Positions 45,045-55,733 of a stretch of DNA of 64,000 nucleotides are shown in pieces; positions within the stretch are counted from its first letter, which is position 1, and each line of letters begins with the position of its first letter. The DNA comes from Vibrio neptunius (lineage in GTDB: Bacteria > Pseudomonadota > Gammaproteobacteria > Enterobacterales > Vibrionaceae). The stretch lies in contig CP079860.1 in assembly GCA_019339365.1 (NCBI GenBank), forward strand, positions 310,001 to 374,000, written 5' to 3'. Both the position numbers and the translations under genes were made by a program. The notes below the pieces were generated by a model, which ran no database searches, was not told the DNA's origin, and was given only the letters and a program-made list of their open reading frames with translations.

Positions 45045-45803
45045 ATGAATACACTCGAACACATCCTCAAGCAATGGTTGAACCAGATAAAGCCGACCAC
45101 TGATGTTCACACCACAGTGCGTGGCTTATCCTTGGCCCACTGGGTTTGTTTTCAACTTCCTTGGTGTCGTCAGTGCTGGCTTTTGATCGCCATGATGATG
45201 ACTGCTTCTGTACAAGCTCACCCCCACTCTTGGATTAACTTGAAGACCGATATTCAAGGCCAAAATGGCATGATCACTGGTTTAAAAATGGAATGGACAT
45301 TTGACGCTATGACCTCCGCTTACCTGCTGGATGGAAAAGATATGAGCGCTGAAAATCAGCAAGCCTCTTTGCAGGCGGTCTCCGCTTCGGTACTCGACAA
45401 TATGTTGTATGAGCACTACTTTACCTATTTCTACGATGGCGAAACGCCGATTAAGTACAAAACGGCTCACAATGGCACACTGCGCCGAGAACGGGCAAAA
45501 CTGGTGCTAAGCTTCGAACTGCCTCTTGCCACACCACACCCGATCACTAGTGACTCGCTGCGCTTGCTGATTTTTGAACCCAGCTATTATGTCGGCATGA
45601 CGTGGCCATCCTCCAATGACGTGACCTTGTCCGCCGATTTGGCTCAGCACTGTCATCTAGAGCTGATAGAACCGAACCCAACGTCTGAACAAATGAGCTA
45701 CGCCATGTCTCTCTCTGCGGATGCCGACCCGGACAATGCACTCGGCCAGTTGTTTACCCAGACGGTCAAGATCCACTGTGCCAGCCTTCCTTCCGTTGAA
45801 TAA
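45045..45803 (+). CDS. DUF1007 family periplasmic protein
   Basis: 252 residues. After a long N-terminus with a hydrophobic signal (CWLLIAMMMTASVQA) comes HPHSWINLKTDI, the DUF1007 hallmark and a probable metal ligand, then LKMEWTFDAMTSAYLLDG and LLIFEPSYYVGMTW. These proteins occur with NicO-type exporters and are thought to assist nickel/cobalt or zinc traffic. The next gene is exactly such an exporter. Confidence 0.88.
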   Translation: MNTLEHILKQWLNQIKPTTDVHTTVRGLSLAHWVCFQLPWCRQCWLLIAMMMTASVQAHPHSWINLKTDIQGQNGMITGLKMEWTFDAMTSAYLLDGKDMSAENQQASLQAVSASVLDNMLYEHYFTYFYDGETPIKYKTAHNGTLRRERAKLVLSFELPLATPHPITSDSLRLLIFEPSYYVGMTWPSSNDVTLSADLAQHCHLELIEPNPTSEQMSYAMSLSADADPDNALGQLFTQTVKIHCASLPSVE

Positions 45804-45822
45804 TGAATGTACGAGTATCGAT

Positions 45823-46911
45823 ATGAAAACGCTGATGATTAACACTCAGGCGCGTCAAGAATGCACCTCTTCTCGCCCTTATCAGGCTTGGTTTGTCGCC
45901 TTTGCTGTCGCCGCTATACTGGCGACAGGACTTTACCAACTCTGGCTGGCGTGGCCGACACTGGTCGTAAACACACTGCATTGGCAACGGGAGGTCAATA
46001 CTCAACTGGCAGACTTACTCTATGACGCCAAACAAAATACGATGGTTGCCGGAGGTTATCTGATTGGGTTTAGCTTTTTGTACGGCATGCTGCACTCCCT
46101 TGGTCCAGGGCATGGGAAAGTGATTGTGACCACCTATTTAGCCACTCACCCTACTAAGGTGAAAGCCAGCTTGGTGATCACTGTGGTGTCCGCCATGGTT
46201 CAAGCTATAGTCGCGATTGGATTGGTCACCGTCTTAGTCTGGGGTTTCAGTGCCTCCATGCGGGTCGTCAACCAGCAAGCTTCGCTGTTTGTCACCATCA
46301 GTTTTGGCCTAGTCGCGTTATTCGGTGGTTTAATTCTGTTCAAAGCCGTGAAAAAGATTTATCAGTCGATGCGCAAACCTCAGATTCGCGTTCATTCGGT
46401 TAGACCCATAGAGGCACTTTCCTCAGCAAAAACCTCACTGATTGATGGCAGCGCAACCGGCCGACCTTCTCTCAGCCTAGCTCCAAACGTCCATCAGCAT
46501 GGGCATACTTGTGGGTGTGGTCATAACCATGTCGTTCAGGCCGATGCCATTAATCAGGCTTCTACATGGCGCGAGTACCTTGCCATTATCAGTGCTATTG
46601 GCATACGACCTTGCACAGGGGCAATTATGGTGCTGCTTTTTGCCAATGTTGCCAATTTGTATTGGATGGGCGTTGTGAGTGCGATCCTAATGGCAGCGGG
46701 CACTGCGTTGACTACCTCTTTGATTGCCATCATGACATTGACGGGTAAACATGTGGTTAAGCGCTACCTGACTAACACCGATAGTAAAAGTAGAGGCTGG
46801 GCTCTTGCTGGCGCCTATCTACAACTGTTTGGTGGCTTAATTCTGATGGTGTTTGGTGTGTTGCTGATGGCTGGAGAACATTACGGTGTGTCACCGATGC
46901 TTTCGGTATAG
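45823..46911 (+). CDS. NicO/RcnA-type nickel/cobalt transporter
   Basis: 362 residues from ATG 45823. Membrane protein with HSLGPGHGKVIVTTYLATHP (NicO signature with metal-binding His), a cytoplasmic His/Cys loop (HQHGHTCGCGHNHV) and the second signature GIRPCTGAIMVLLFA. Likely exports Ni2+/Co2+. About 20 bp after the DUF1007 gene, one operon. Confidence 0.9.
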   Translation: MKTLMINTQARQECTSSRPYQAWFVAFAVAAILATGLYQLWLAWPTLVVNTLHWQREVNTQLADLLYDAKQNTMVAGGYLIGFSFLYGMLHSLGPGHGKVIVTTYLATHPTKVKASLVITVVSAMVQAIVAIGLVTVLVWGFSASMRVVNQQASLFVTISFGLVALFGGLILFKAVKKIYQSMRKPQIRVHSVRPIEALSSAKTSLIDGSATGRPSLSLAPNVHQHGHTCGCGHNHVVQADAINQASTWREYLAIISAIGIRPCTGAIMVLLFANVANLYWMGVVSAILMAAGTALTTSLIAIMTLTGKHVVKRYLTNTDSKSRGWALAGAYLQLFGGLILMVFGVLLMAGEHYGVSPMLSV

Positions 46912-47006
46912 CCGTTACTCTCAAAGGGCACTGATTGCTGGCTGATGGTGCTTTACCAGAATCCATTCGATGATCGAGGTTAGTGCTTGAGGCTTTAGAC
47001 AAAAAC

Positions 47007-47034
47007 AAAGGGCTCCCGAAGGAGCCCTTTAATA
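47007..47034. terminator. Bidirectional terminator between NicO and protease genes
   Basis: Stem AAAGGGCTCC / GGAGCCCTTT with a CGAA tetraloop. It lies ~95 bp past the NicO stop and ~23 bp past the convergent protease stop. Confidence 0.85.
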
Positions 47035-47056
47035 TAGGATGTTGTGTTTTGTTTTA

Positions 47057-49223
<2,167 letters not shown>

Positions 49224-49250
49224 AAGGGCCCCGCCTAACGCGGAGCCCTT
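49224..49250. terminator. Terminator-like hairpin after the MSG-domain gene
   Basis: AAGGGCCCCGC and CGCGGAGCCCTT pair with one mismatch around a short loop; 26 bp downstream of the minus-strand gene at 49276. The U-tract is weak. Confidence 0.6.
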
Positions 49251-49275
49251 GTCAATAGAATTAATTATAGTCAGA

Positions 49276-49851
49276 TTAGCGAGTTAGCGTATAGCAACAC
49301 TCTAAGTCATAGTCGTCACCATTTTTCGCGGTGTACTCTTTCTGCTCTGTACAGGCACGAGGTTTGCCTTTTTCATCCCCTTTGACCAAGCTGATCCAGT
49401 GGCGCATTGCAGAAATCTCACTGCTGTCTTGGGGAAACATGGTGCAGGTTTCCAGTTGGATATCTTCAATGTCTACCAGCTCGACACAGCCTGTCCCTTT
49501 GTGCTTACCAAATGTCAGCTCAACATGGCTACCTGTACCATCTCGGAATAGGATGGATTCTGGGTTCTCTTTTTCACCAGTGTAAGCAACAAAATGTTTA
49601 GGATGTTTCAAACCACTGTGGCTGCCATCTTTGAAATACGCCATCACGTGGCGATAGTCGATAACGTAGGCGGTCACGTCTTTGTGTGATCCACTCTCAA
49701 GCGGGAACAAGCGATCTAACAATTGTTTCGCCTTTACTTGCTTTTCAATGGTGTGATTAGCGTTCATCTTTTCTACCGCGAAGACTGCTTCAGCGATAAA
49801 TGGCTTGTCTTGTTTTTGGATGTCTGTTTTATCGAAAGTAAGCATATTCAT
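49276..49851 (-). CDS. Stand-alone malate synthase G-like inserted domain
   Basis: 191 residues. KQLLDRLFPLESGSHKDVTAY resembles the (R)FLDESLPLENGSYQDV region of malate synthase G, then GLKHPKHFVAYTGEKENPES / ILFRDGTGSHVELTFG corresponds to its PAQFVGYRGD...ILLKNNGLHIELQI, and VDIEDIQLETCTMF to INDVIVEAAISTI. The catalytic TIM-barrel parts are absent, so it is not an enzyme by itself. Divergent from a large XRE regulator, 161 bp apart. Function unknown; sensing of glyoxylate-shunt metabolites is a guess. Alignment is from memory of GlcB. Confidence 0.65.
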   Translation of the reverse strand: MNMLTFDKTDIQKQDKPFIAEAVFAVEKMNANHTIEKQVKAKQLLDRLFPLESGSHKDVTAYVIDYRHVMAYFKDGSHSGLKHPKHFVAYTGEKENPESILFRDGTGSHVELTFGKHKGTGCVELVDIEDIQLETCTMFPQDSSEISAMRHWISLVKGDEKGKPRACTEQKEYTAKNGDDYDLECCYTLTR

Positions 49852-50012
49852 AGTGTTTCCCTCGCGGATATTTCACAACTTTCCTGTCCTAGAGCAAATA
49901 TTTCAAACTTGCGTTTAACTGATTGCAGGTTTGTGACTTTGCTTACTTGGTATACTAGTGAATTTTTTACTACAATTTCACAACAAAAATTTTACAATGT
50001 GAATTTTACAAA

Positions 50013-51410
50013 ATGATGCTGTCGAAAAGTCTAATCCGTCAGTCCCATTTTTTAGGGACTAAGATTCGAAACCTGAGGAAACGCAACCACCTGACAATGG
50101 AAGATCTGTCAGCGCGATGCATTCGGGTCAACCCAGAATACGCTCCTTCCGTTTCCTACCTATCTATGATTGAGCGGGGCAAGCGTGTACCAAGCATTGA
50201 TATGTTGGAAGTCATTGCCGAAGTATTCCAGAAAGACCCGACCTGGTTTCTGGATGATGAGCCCGAGCAAGCCGATATCACGCCCGATAAAGGAAACAGA
50301 GGTGGCATCAGTGGAATGGCCCTTGAACCCAGCTTTCTATTCTCGAATGAGATTTTACAAATCGCCATTCCAGAAATGCTCTCTCAGACCGGAATTACTG
50401 GACGCCAGTTTGCCCATTTATTGATCCGTGCCCATCAGGAAAGCAACCAAAACCATTTTCCTGATCTGGAACGTGCGGCAGAAGAAGTGGGATTAAAGCG
50501 GCTCAACTTATCTGCTGAAGATCTGATGGATATTGCCCGCAGCATGGGGTTAACCATTCGCTGGGTGTCACGTCCACCGCAAGATATTGTCGATGAACTG
50601 GGCGTGAGTGCTAAACAAATCGTAACTTCTTTCTTCGAACCGCCTGGCTTTATCTATTTAAATGAGATTTTAAAACAATACCCAACCCGCTTAAAATACG
50701 ATTTGGCTGTCTATATAGGCCACTGTGTCCTGCACAGTAAAGAGGGATTAAAGAGCGTCCTATCGGTTGGCCACACCAATAGCTGGGAAGAACATCACCA
50801 AACCGCCCCCAGCTCAGATCTGAATTCTCAGGATATATTGCAAGCTTGGCGAGATTTTGAATCCAGTTTTTTCGCTGGTGCTCTTTTGTGTCCAAAAGTG
50901 CCATTCAGGCAGCTTCTCGATCGCAGTGGCTATGAGATTGATGTTCACCTCAAGGCGGGCGTTTCACCTTCTGTTGCCATGCGCCGCATGACTGTGGTCT
51001 CACCTTACCCGCACTGGCACTACTTTGATGCCTATGGCCAGAACAAGTTAAAAGCCGTATATCGAGGCAATGGGATCCCGCTGCCGTGGGGAAACATGCG
51101 CAAAGTGAACGACCCTTGTCAGCACTGGGCAGTGTTTAGGAGACTGTCGGAGCCGCAGAGTGGCAGCTCAGCGCAAATCTCCATCCTTAACGTCGGTGAT
51201 GAACCAAGGATCTACTGCTGTGAATCCGTCAACATGACAGATCCTGCGGGGAATAACCGGGTTCTCTGTGCTGGCATCGATTTAAACCCAGCGATCGATG
51301 CTCAGGGGGAGACTCTCGACATATTGCTGAGGAACTCAAGTCTTTATGTGTCGATAACGGAGGCAGTGCGTCTATTCCTAGACATATACAGAAAGAGTTC
51401 ACCACAATAG
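50013..51410 (+). CDS. XRE-family regulator (DUF3612 / short-chain acyl regulator type)
   Basis: 465 residues. N-terminal HTH_3 (GTKIRNLRKRNHLTMEDLSA...SVSYLSMIERGKRVPSIDMLEVIAEVF) and a long C-terminal region with an IrrE/DUF955-like segment (YDLAVYIGHCVLHSKEGL, in which the metalloprotease HExxH is absent) and a cysteine-containing tail. The architecture matches the family found in Vibrio beside glyoxylate-shunt genes. Divergent from the malate-synthase-like gene, which it probably controls. Confidence 0.8.
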   Translation: MMLSKSLIRQSHFLGTKIRNLRKRNHLTMEDLSARCIRVNPEYAPSVSYLSMIERGKRVPSIDMLEVIAEVFQKDPTWFLDDEPEQADITPDKGNRGGISGMALEPSFLFSNEILQIAIPEMLSQTGITGRQFAHLLIRAHQESNQNHFPDLERAAEEVGLKRLNLSAEDLMDIARSMGLTIRWVSRPPQDIVDELGVSAKQIVTSFFEPPGFIYLNEILKQYPTRLKYDLAVYIGHCVLHSKEGLKSVLSVGHTNSWEEHHQTAPSSDLNSQDILQAWRDFESSFFAGALLCPKVPFRQLLDRSGYEIDVHLKAGVSPSVAMRRMTVVSPYPHWHYFDAYGQNKLKAVYRGNGIPLPWGNMRKVNDPCQHWAVFRRLSEPQSGSSAQISILNVGDEPRIYCCESVNMTDPAGNNRVLCAGIDLNPAIDAQGETLDILLRNSSLYVSITEAVRLFLDIYRKSSPQ

Positions 51411-51559
51411 CAAAAATTTTGAACATTAATTGGATAGAGCGTGGTATTCAAAGTGATGCCAGAGTTATCTGTTCAAGAGGAGCGGTATGCCCGAGAAAAC
51501 CGAGCTGCTACAACGGCTGTCAGGACAAGGTGCCGATGTAATTTTCACAACCTAAAAAG

Positions 51560-51668
51560 AAAAAAAGCCAATCACAATGAGCGTGATTGGCTATATATGA
51601 ATGTGAACAAAAATAAGGTTCACTAACAACGTCAGTTGGCTAGGTGACCCTCGGCTTATTAAGGGTCA
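51560..51668 (-). ncRNA. qrr: Qrr quorum-sensing regulatory sRNA
   Basis: On the minus strand the sequence reads TGACCCTTAATAAGCCGAGG then GTCACCTAGCCAACTGACGT then TGTTAGTGAACC, the near-invariant core of Vibrio Qrr RNAs, including the conserved region that pairs with luxR/hapR and other mRNAs with Hfq. It ends in AGCCAATCAC / GTGATTGGCT and a U-run at 51561-51566. Length ~109 nt, as expected. A sigma-54 promoter and LuxO box lie just upstream. Which Qrr (1-5) cannot be told. It lies ~150 bp past the XRE gene, antisense to nothing. Confidence 0.96.
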
Positions 51669-51679
51669 ATTTCTATAAA

Positions 51680-51696
51680 GCATTAAGTGTGCCAAC
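51680..51696 (-). promoter_or_regulatory. Sigma-54 promoter of qrr
   Basis: Minus strand TTGGCAC...ATGCT: GG at -25/-24 and GC at -13/-12 with the required 12-base offset; the GC lies ~12 bases before the TGACCC start of Qrr. Confidence 0.88.
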
Positions 51697-51811
51697 TTTA
51701 TTTATCAATAAAAACGCTTGTTTTTGCTCATTTCTGCACCAGATGCATGAAAACTACACGCATAATCCATTTTTAAATTGCACTTAATTGCAAAATGAAA
51801 AAATCAATCCA

Positions 51812-51824
51812 TTGCAATTTGCAA
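51812..51824. promoter_or_regulatory. LuxO binding site upstream of qrr
   Basis: TTGCAATTTGCAA, an exact match to the LuxO consensus TTGCA-N3-TGCAA, ~145 bp upstream of the RNA start, a normal enhancer distance. A second imperfect pair TTGCA-N6-TGCAA lies at 51778-51793. Confidence 0.85.
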
Positions 51825-52044
51825 ATTTATGACGATTTCTCCACTGAATTCAGTCGCTTTAGTCGGCGAGTATCGTCTTAATAAACCGCGGGCGCCATCG
51901 CCGATTCCCCTCCCCGCCCCCCTTCAGCAAATAGTGAGTTGCTAAAGATGGCTTCGGTACACTAATCACATTGAATTTCGCAGTGAAATGAATAGCTAGT
52001 GCTCGATGAGGGATGTCACCCAATTCAGTTCGGTGAGAGACATG
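51825..52044. other. Intergenic region between qrr control region and DUF962 gene
   Basis: No gene. It contains a GC-rich patch (CCGATTCCCCTCCCCGCCCC near 51900) followed by AGCAAATAGTGAGTTGCT, which can form a small hairpin. No further identity. Confidence 0.4.
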
Positions 52045-52479
52045 CTATTTCTGGCGAAATACCCAGACAGGGCCAATCAGAAGAAAGAAAAGATCGTCAA
52101 AGAACGACGGTTTTTTGCCTTCGATCTTATGCCCAATGAACTGTAGCATCCACAATACGGCAAACAAGACGAGCGAGACGAGCAAAACGGGGGCTTGAAG
52201 GATCTCCAACGACCAAATCAAAGAAATACACGCGAGTGTAAAACCGAGCATCATAAGAAACACACTCAGCGACAGTTTAAAGTAGAAAACCATGACAGGT
52301 AACATAGCAACCCACACCCAGTTGAGGGTATAACCCAACAAAGATATCGGTGGAATTGACCAAATTAAGCCGACAATGGATAGAAAAATGCCCGGTACCG
52401 CCACTTTATGGATTTTCTGATTGACTGGATTTTGATGGCTTTCGCCATAATCGCTTAACCATTGGCTCAAATCCCGCAT
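52045..52479 (-). CDS. DUF962 (Mpo1-like) membrane protein
   Basis: 144 residues. LSQWLSDYGESHQNPVNQKI has the family N-terminal Y-x-x-x-H-x-x-x-x-N pattern, and LQFIGHKIEGKKPSFFDDLFFLLIGP the second His motif. Four membrane segments between. Yeast Mpo1 is a 2-hydroxy fatty acid dioxygenase with Fe bound by these His residues; the bacterial role is unproven. Confidence 0.9.
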   Translation of the reverse strand: MRDLSQWLSDYGESHQNPVNQKIHKVAVPGIFLSIVGLIWSIPPISLLGYTLNWVWVAMLPVMVFYFKLSLSVFLMMLGFTLACISLIWSLEILQAPVLLVSLVLFAVLWMLQFIGHKIEGKKPSFFDDLFFLLIGPVWVFRQK

Positions 52480-52579
52480 CTTTATCCCTCTGAATCATGA
52501 CCTTATAATATTGTCTATAGCACGAAACGTGAATAAGCGCCGAGACACATTTAAAGATCCGTGACTAAGGTCCGCTGCG

Positions 52580-53539
52580 CTAAGCTTGTTGCCGTTTCTC
52601 TTCGTACATTCTGATATCCGCGAGCTTGAGCATCTCATCAACATCTTTAAACTCTCGGCTGTATAAGGCAAAACCAATGCTGACGTGAATATCGATCAGG
52701 TGCTGTTCAAAGATGACCGGCGCATGGCAAATGGCTTTCTGCAATTCAATGTTTATTACATCAACCTCTTCGCTAGAGGACATTCTTGGCAGCATAATTA
52801 AAAATTCATCTCCGCCAATTCGGGCTATGACATCCGACGCTCGGAGTACGCTTTTAATCCTCTCAGCTACGGCGATTAATACCTTGTCTCCTGCCGCGTG
52901 CCCATAGGTATCATTGATTAACTTAAACTTATCAAGGTCAACATTGAGGATCGCAAATGCCTCACCTTTGAAAGAATCTGAGATAGCATCAAAATGCGCT
53001 TGAAGGGTATACATGAAATAACGTCGGTTAGGTAACGACGTTAACTCGTCATGAAGGGCAAGCCGATCGGCCGCTTGATAGAGACGGAAAATGGCCAAAA
53101 AAGCCATCAGTAGAACAATGACCATCGGATAACCGAGCAAACGAACGGCATGAACTCTGTACCACTCACCGTGTTGCAGTAAATCATCCTTGGTAGAAGC
53201 CGCGATTATCCAACTGCCGTATGGAAAATGCACGGTTTCGGTTGCGAAAGCCTCATCAAAGGTCTTCTGTAACCCGTAGAAAACCGATCCATTCACCCCG
53301 GAGCTGTTGGTTCCGCGCATCGCTAAATTGTATTTTAAAGAAAACGCTTCAACACCTGCGTCTGCAAGCAAGGTTTCTAATGAGATGACGACGCTACAGA
53401 CTCCCCAGTAATCGCGATTATAGAGCGGATCGGTAAATATCGGTATACGCGCTACCAGTGCCCTTCCCCCTGAACCAAATTGACAGGGCCTGCGATAAAG
53501 ATTTCCTGCACCGCACGCGCTTTTTTTATCGTCCGCCAT
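52580..53539 (-). CDS. Diguanylate cyclase, C-terminal GGDEF part (frameshifted)
   Basis: Second part of a gene spanning 52580-53937. It begins in the periplasmic sensor domain (GGRALVARIPIFTDPLYNRD, CHASE/Cache-like), then a membrane segment (YPMVIVLLMAFLAIFRLYQ) and a GGDEF domain: LTSLPNRRYFM, NVDLDKFKLINDTYGHAAGD, active site GGDEF and an RASD inhibitory site five residues before it. Makes cyclic di-GMP, probably with product inhibition. The first ~28 codons of this frame are out-of-frame noise before the C5 tract (53466-53470). Confidence 0.88.
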   Translation of the reverse strand: MADDKKSACGAGNLYRRPCQFGSGGRALVARIPIFTDPLYNRDYWGVCSVVISLETLLADAGVEAFSLKYNLAMRGTNSSGVNGSVFYGLQKTFDEAFATETVHFPYGSWIIAASTKDDLLQHGEWYRVHAVRLLGYPMVIVLLMAFLAIFRLYQAADRLALHDELTSLPNRRYFMYTLQAHFDAISDSFKGEAFAILNVDLDKFKLINDTYGHAAGDKVLIAVAERIKSVLRASDVIARIGGDEFLIMLPRMSSSEEVDVINIELQKAICHAPVIFEQHLIDIHVSIGFALYSREFKDVDEMLKLADIRMYEEKRQQA

Positions 53540-53937
53540 TGGCTAGGTACAGTCCGGTAATCAAGACCGAGTGCTTTCTCATTACCCTCCAATGGGTAGA
53601 TGTATTTGATGACATCGTCAGGGGCTAAACCGATAACAGTCACGTGATTTGCTTTACGCATAATGCTGGATGCAAGTAAATCCCAACCTGAATATTCGAA
53701 ATTCGGATTGGACGCGACCAACGCCGATATATCATCAACAGCAAAGATGTCGTACACGATGGCGGATTCCAGCTCTGAGCGAACAATAGACAACTCTTCC
53801 TTAGCACGGTCCAACAAGCTATCTCTCAAAAAACTCTTCTGACTACGGTCAATCGACTCGATAAGTCCGACAGCGAAAGATAACATTGTAAAAGCCAGCA
53901 AGAACACTGACCACCGATTGCCAAAGCGATATTTCAT
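53452..53937 (-). CDS. Diguanylate cyclase, N-terminal sensor part (frameshifted)
   Basis: ATG 53937 gives MKYRFGNRWSVFLLAFTMLS, a membrane anchor, then an extracytoplasmic sensor with LDRAKEELSIVRSELESAI (CHASE-like helix). The frame ends GPVNLVQGEGHW; one more G in the G5 tract (C5 at 53466-53470) gives GPVNLVQGGRALVARIP and joins the GGDEF part. Confidence 0.85.
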   Translation of the reverse strand: MKYRFGNRWSVFLLAFTMLSFAVGLIESIDRSQKSFLRDSLLDRAKEELSIVRSELESAIVYDIFAVDDISALVASNPNFEYSGWDLLASSIMRKANHVTVIGLAPDDVIKYIYPLEGNEKALGLDYRTVPSQWRTIKKARAVQEIFIAGPVNLVQGEGHW

Positions 53938-54127
53938 TCCACCCCCACATAAGCTCATCGAAAAGATCACGTTTGCAAGACCGATGAGCATTTATACGTC
54001 TATACCTAACTTGTTAGAGGTATATAATTGTCATTATGGCTGCTATTTTAGCATTTATATAAAAACTACATTAACTTAACTGAATTTTTATCGATTAAAG
54101 TTAAAACAATCAATAAGAAGGTGAATA

Positions 54128-54727
54128 TTGGATTTGTTTGACGCCTTACCTTGTGATCAGAGATGGATAGACCTGCCTAACGGTCGTTTGCTGTGGATCC
54201 AAGATTTCATGTCGCGGGCAGAAGCGGACGCTTTAATGTTAAGCCTCAAGCAAAATACGCCTTGGTCACAACAACAAATCCAACTGTTTGGTCGAGCAGT
54301 GATGCAACCACGTCTACAGGCGTGGTATGGCGACAAATCATACACTTACTCCGGCCTAACCATGCCGCCAATGCCAATGGATAGTAGGCTGAACGCGATC
54401 AAATCTCGATGTGAAAAAATAGCCAACCAAACGTTCAACTCGGTGCTGATCAACTTGTACCGTGACGGACAAGACTCCATGGGTGCACATCAAGACAATG
54501 AGCCCGAGCTCGGACCCAACCCTACTATCGCATCACTTAGCTTAGGTGCTACACGCAGATTCATACTCAAACATAACCAAACAGGTCAAAACCATAAACT
54601 AGAGCTATCTCACGGTAGCTTGCTGATCATGGCCGGTGAAATGCAGCACTACTGGAAACACAGTATACCTAAAACACGCCAACAAAAAGATGAGAGGATT
54701 AACCTGACTTTCAGGATGATTTACTGA
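54128..54727 (+). CDS. AlkB-like 2OG-Fe(II) oxygenase
   Basis: 199 residues; TTG start with AAGAAGGTGAATA upstream. AlkB fold: YGDKSYTYSG, INLYRDGQDSMGAHQDNEPE (Fe ligands H and D), SLSLGATRRFILKH, HGSLLIMAGEMQHYWKHSIPK (second His, R follows in ERINLTFR). Repairs alkylated DNA/RNA bases by oxidative demethylation; close to the AlkB homologue 2/3 type. No ada or alkA nearby. Confidence 0.92.
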   Translation: MDLFDALPCDQRWIDLPNGRLLWIQDFMSRAEADALMLSLKQNTPWSQQQIQLFGRAVMQPRLQAWYGDKSYTYSGLTMPPMPMDSRLNAIKSRCEKIANQTFNSVLINLYRDGQDSMGAHQDNEPELGPNPTIASLSLGATRRFILKHNQTGQNHKLELSHGSLLIMAGEMQHYWKHSIPKTRQQKDERINLTFRMIY

Positions 54728-54731
54728 TTAT

Positions 54732-55643
54732 TCAGGCAACTTTAAAGCTTTTGCTTTGTAACCACTTAGGCAGCAGTACACAGACAATGTTGGCCACAAT
54801 AATCAAGCTCAAGCCAAGAACTTGGTATGCACTGTATCGTTCGTCATAAAACATCACCTGCCAAACTGCGGTGAAAAGTAGGTTGGTAAAAATCAAAGGC
54901 GCTAGTTGGGAGCCTGATTCAGCAAGCTTATAAGCTTTGGAGCGAAACACTTGCGTATTAATAATCAGTAAGGCCAAAATCCCAAGAACAGTAACGATAA
55001 GCCAAGGATTTGTGTTTGACGCCTGGTACATAACATAGTCGTTCACCAAACTAAACGCGAGCAAAGGCATGATAACAACTGAGGCGAAAAGAAACGTCCA
55101 CAAATTGATTTCAAATGCATTCAGCCGACTTTTACTAATACGATAGAGGCTGAGTTGAGAGCCGGCATTAAAAACACCAGCGGCAAGACCCACTAACAAT
55201 TCACTCCTGAAACTAAAACCACTGACGTCCCCAGCGAGTAAAACTACACCAACAAACGTACTCAACAGTCCGAGAACGTTTACCGGGCGAATTCGAGTTG
55301 AAAACATTAGCTTTTCTAACACGGGAATAAACAGTGGCCCCGTGCCAAACAACACCACACTTTCTACCAGTGTCAGATGTTGAAGTGAGTAGATAAAACA
55401 GATCTGGCACGCACCGATACACAGAGCTCTTATCCACAAAGGCACTTGTTCGCTTCGATCAGGCCATCTTACTTCCTTGCCAATAAACATCAAAATAAGC
55501 ACCATAGCAGGCAGAATAAAACGCAGAAAGCTGAGCAAGTTAGCATCAAAATGCTCGCTGAGAAATTTGGAAAACAGTCCCGTTAGTGACAAACTGAATG
55601 TTGAAGACAACATGAATAAAACTGGGTACAACTGATTTGGCAT
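54732..55643 (-). CDS. EamA/DMT family transporter
   Basis: 303 residues, ten hydrophobic segments, two EamA repeats (LSLTGLFSKFLSEHFDANLLSFLRFILPAMVLIL; LVGLAAGVFNAGSQLSLYRIS). Probable exporter of small metabolites. Divergent from a LysR gene 90 bp away, which is its likely regulator. Confidence 0.9.
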   Translation of the reverse strand: MPNQLYPVLFMLSSTFSLSLTGLFSKFLSEHFDANLLSFLRFILPAMVLILMFIGKEVRWPDRSEQVPLWIRALCIGACQICFIYSLQHLTLVESVVLFGTGPLFIPVLEKLMFSTRIRPVNVLGLLSTFVGVVLLAGDVSGFSFRSELLVGLAAGVFNAGSQLSLYRISKSRLNAFEINLWTFLFASVVIMPLLAFSLVNDYVMYQASNTNPWLIVTVLGILALLIINTQVFRSKAYKLAESGSQLAPLIFTNLLFTAVWQVMFYDERYSAYQVLGLSLIIVANIVCVLLPKWLQSKSFKVA

Positions 55644-55733
55644 AACTCCTCCCTATTTGTCACTCAGTGTAGGAGTTCGACGCTGAAATAAAAAACGAGT
55701 AATATTTACAGATTGAGTAAGAAAAACTTACAT

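Noticed and set aside
51487..51555. 22-codon ORF (MPEKTELLQRL...) with a good ribosome site after the XRE gene
   Set aside because: Too short to assign, ends just before the qrr terminator, no family; could be chance or a gene remnant.
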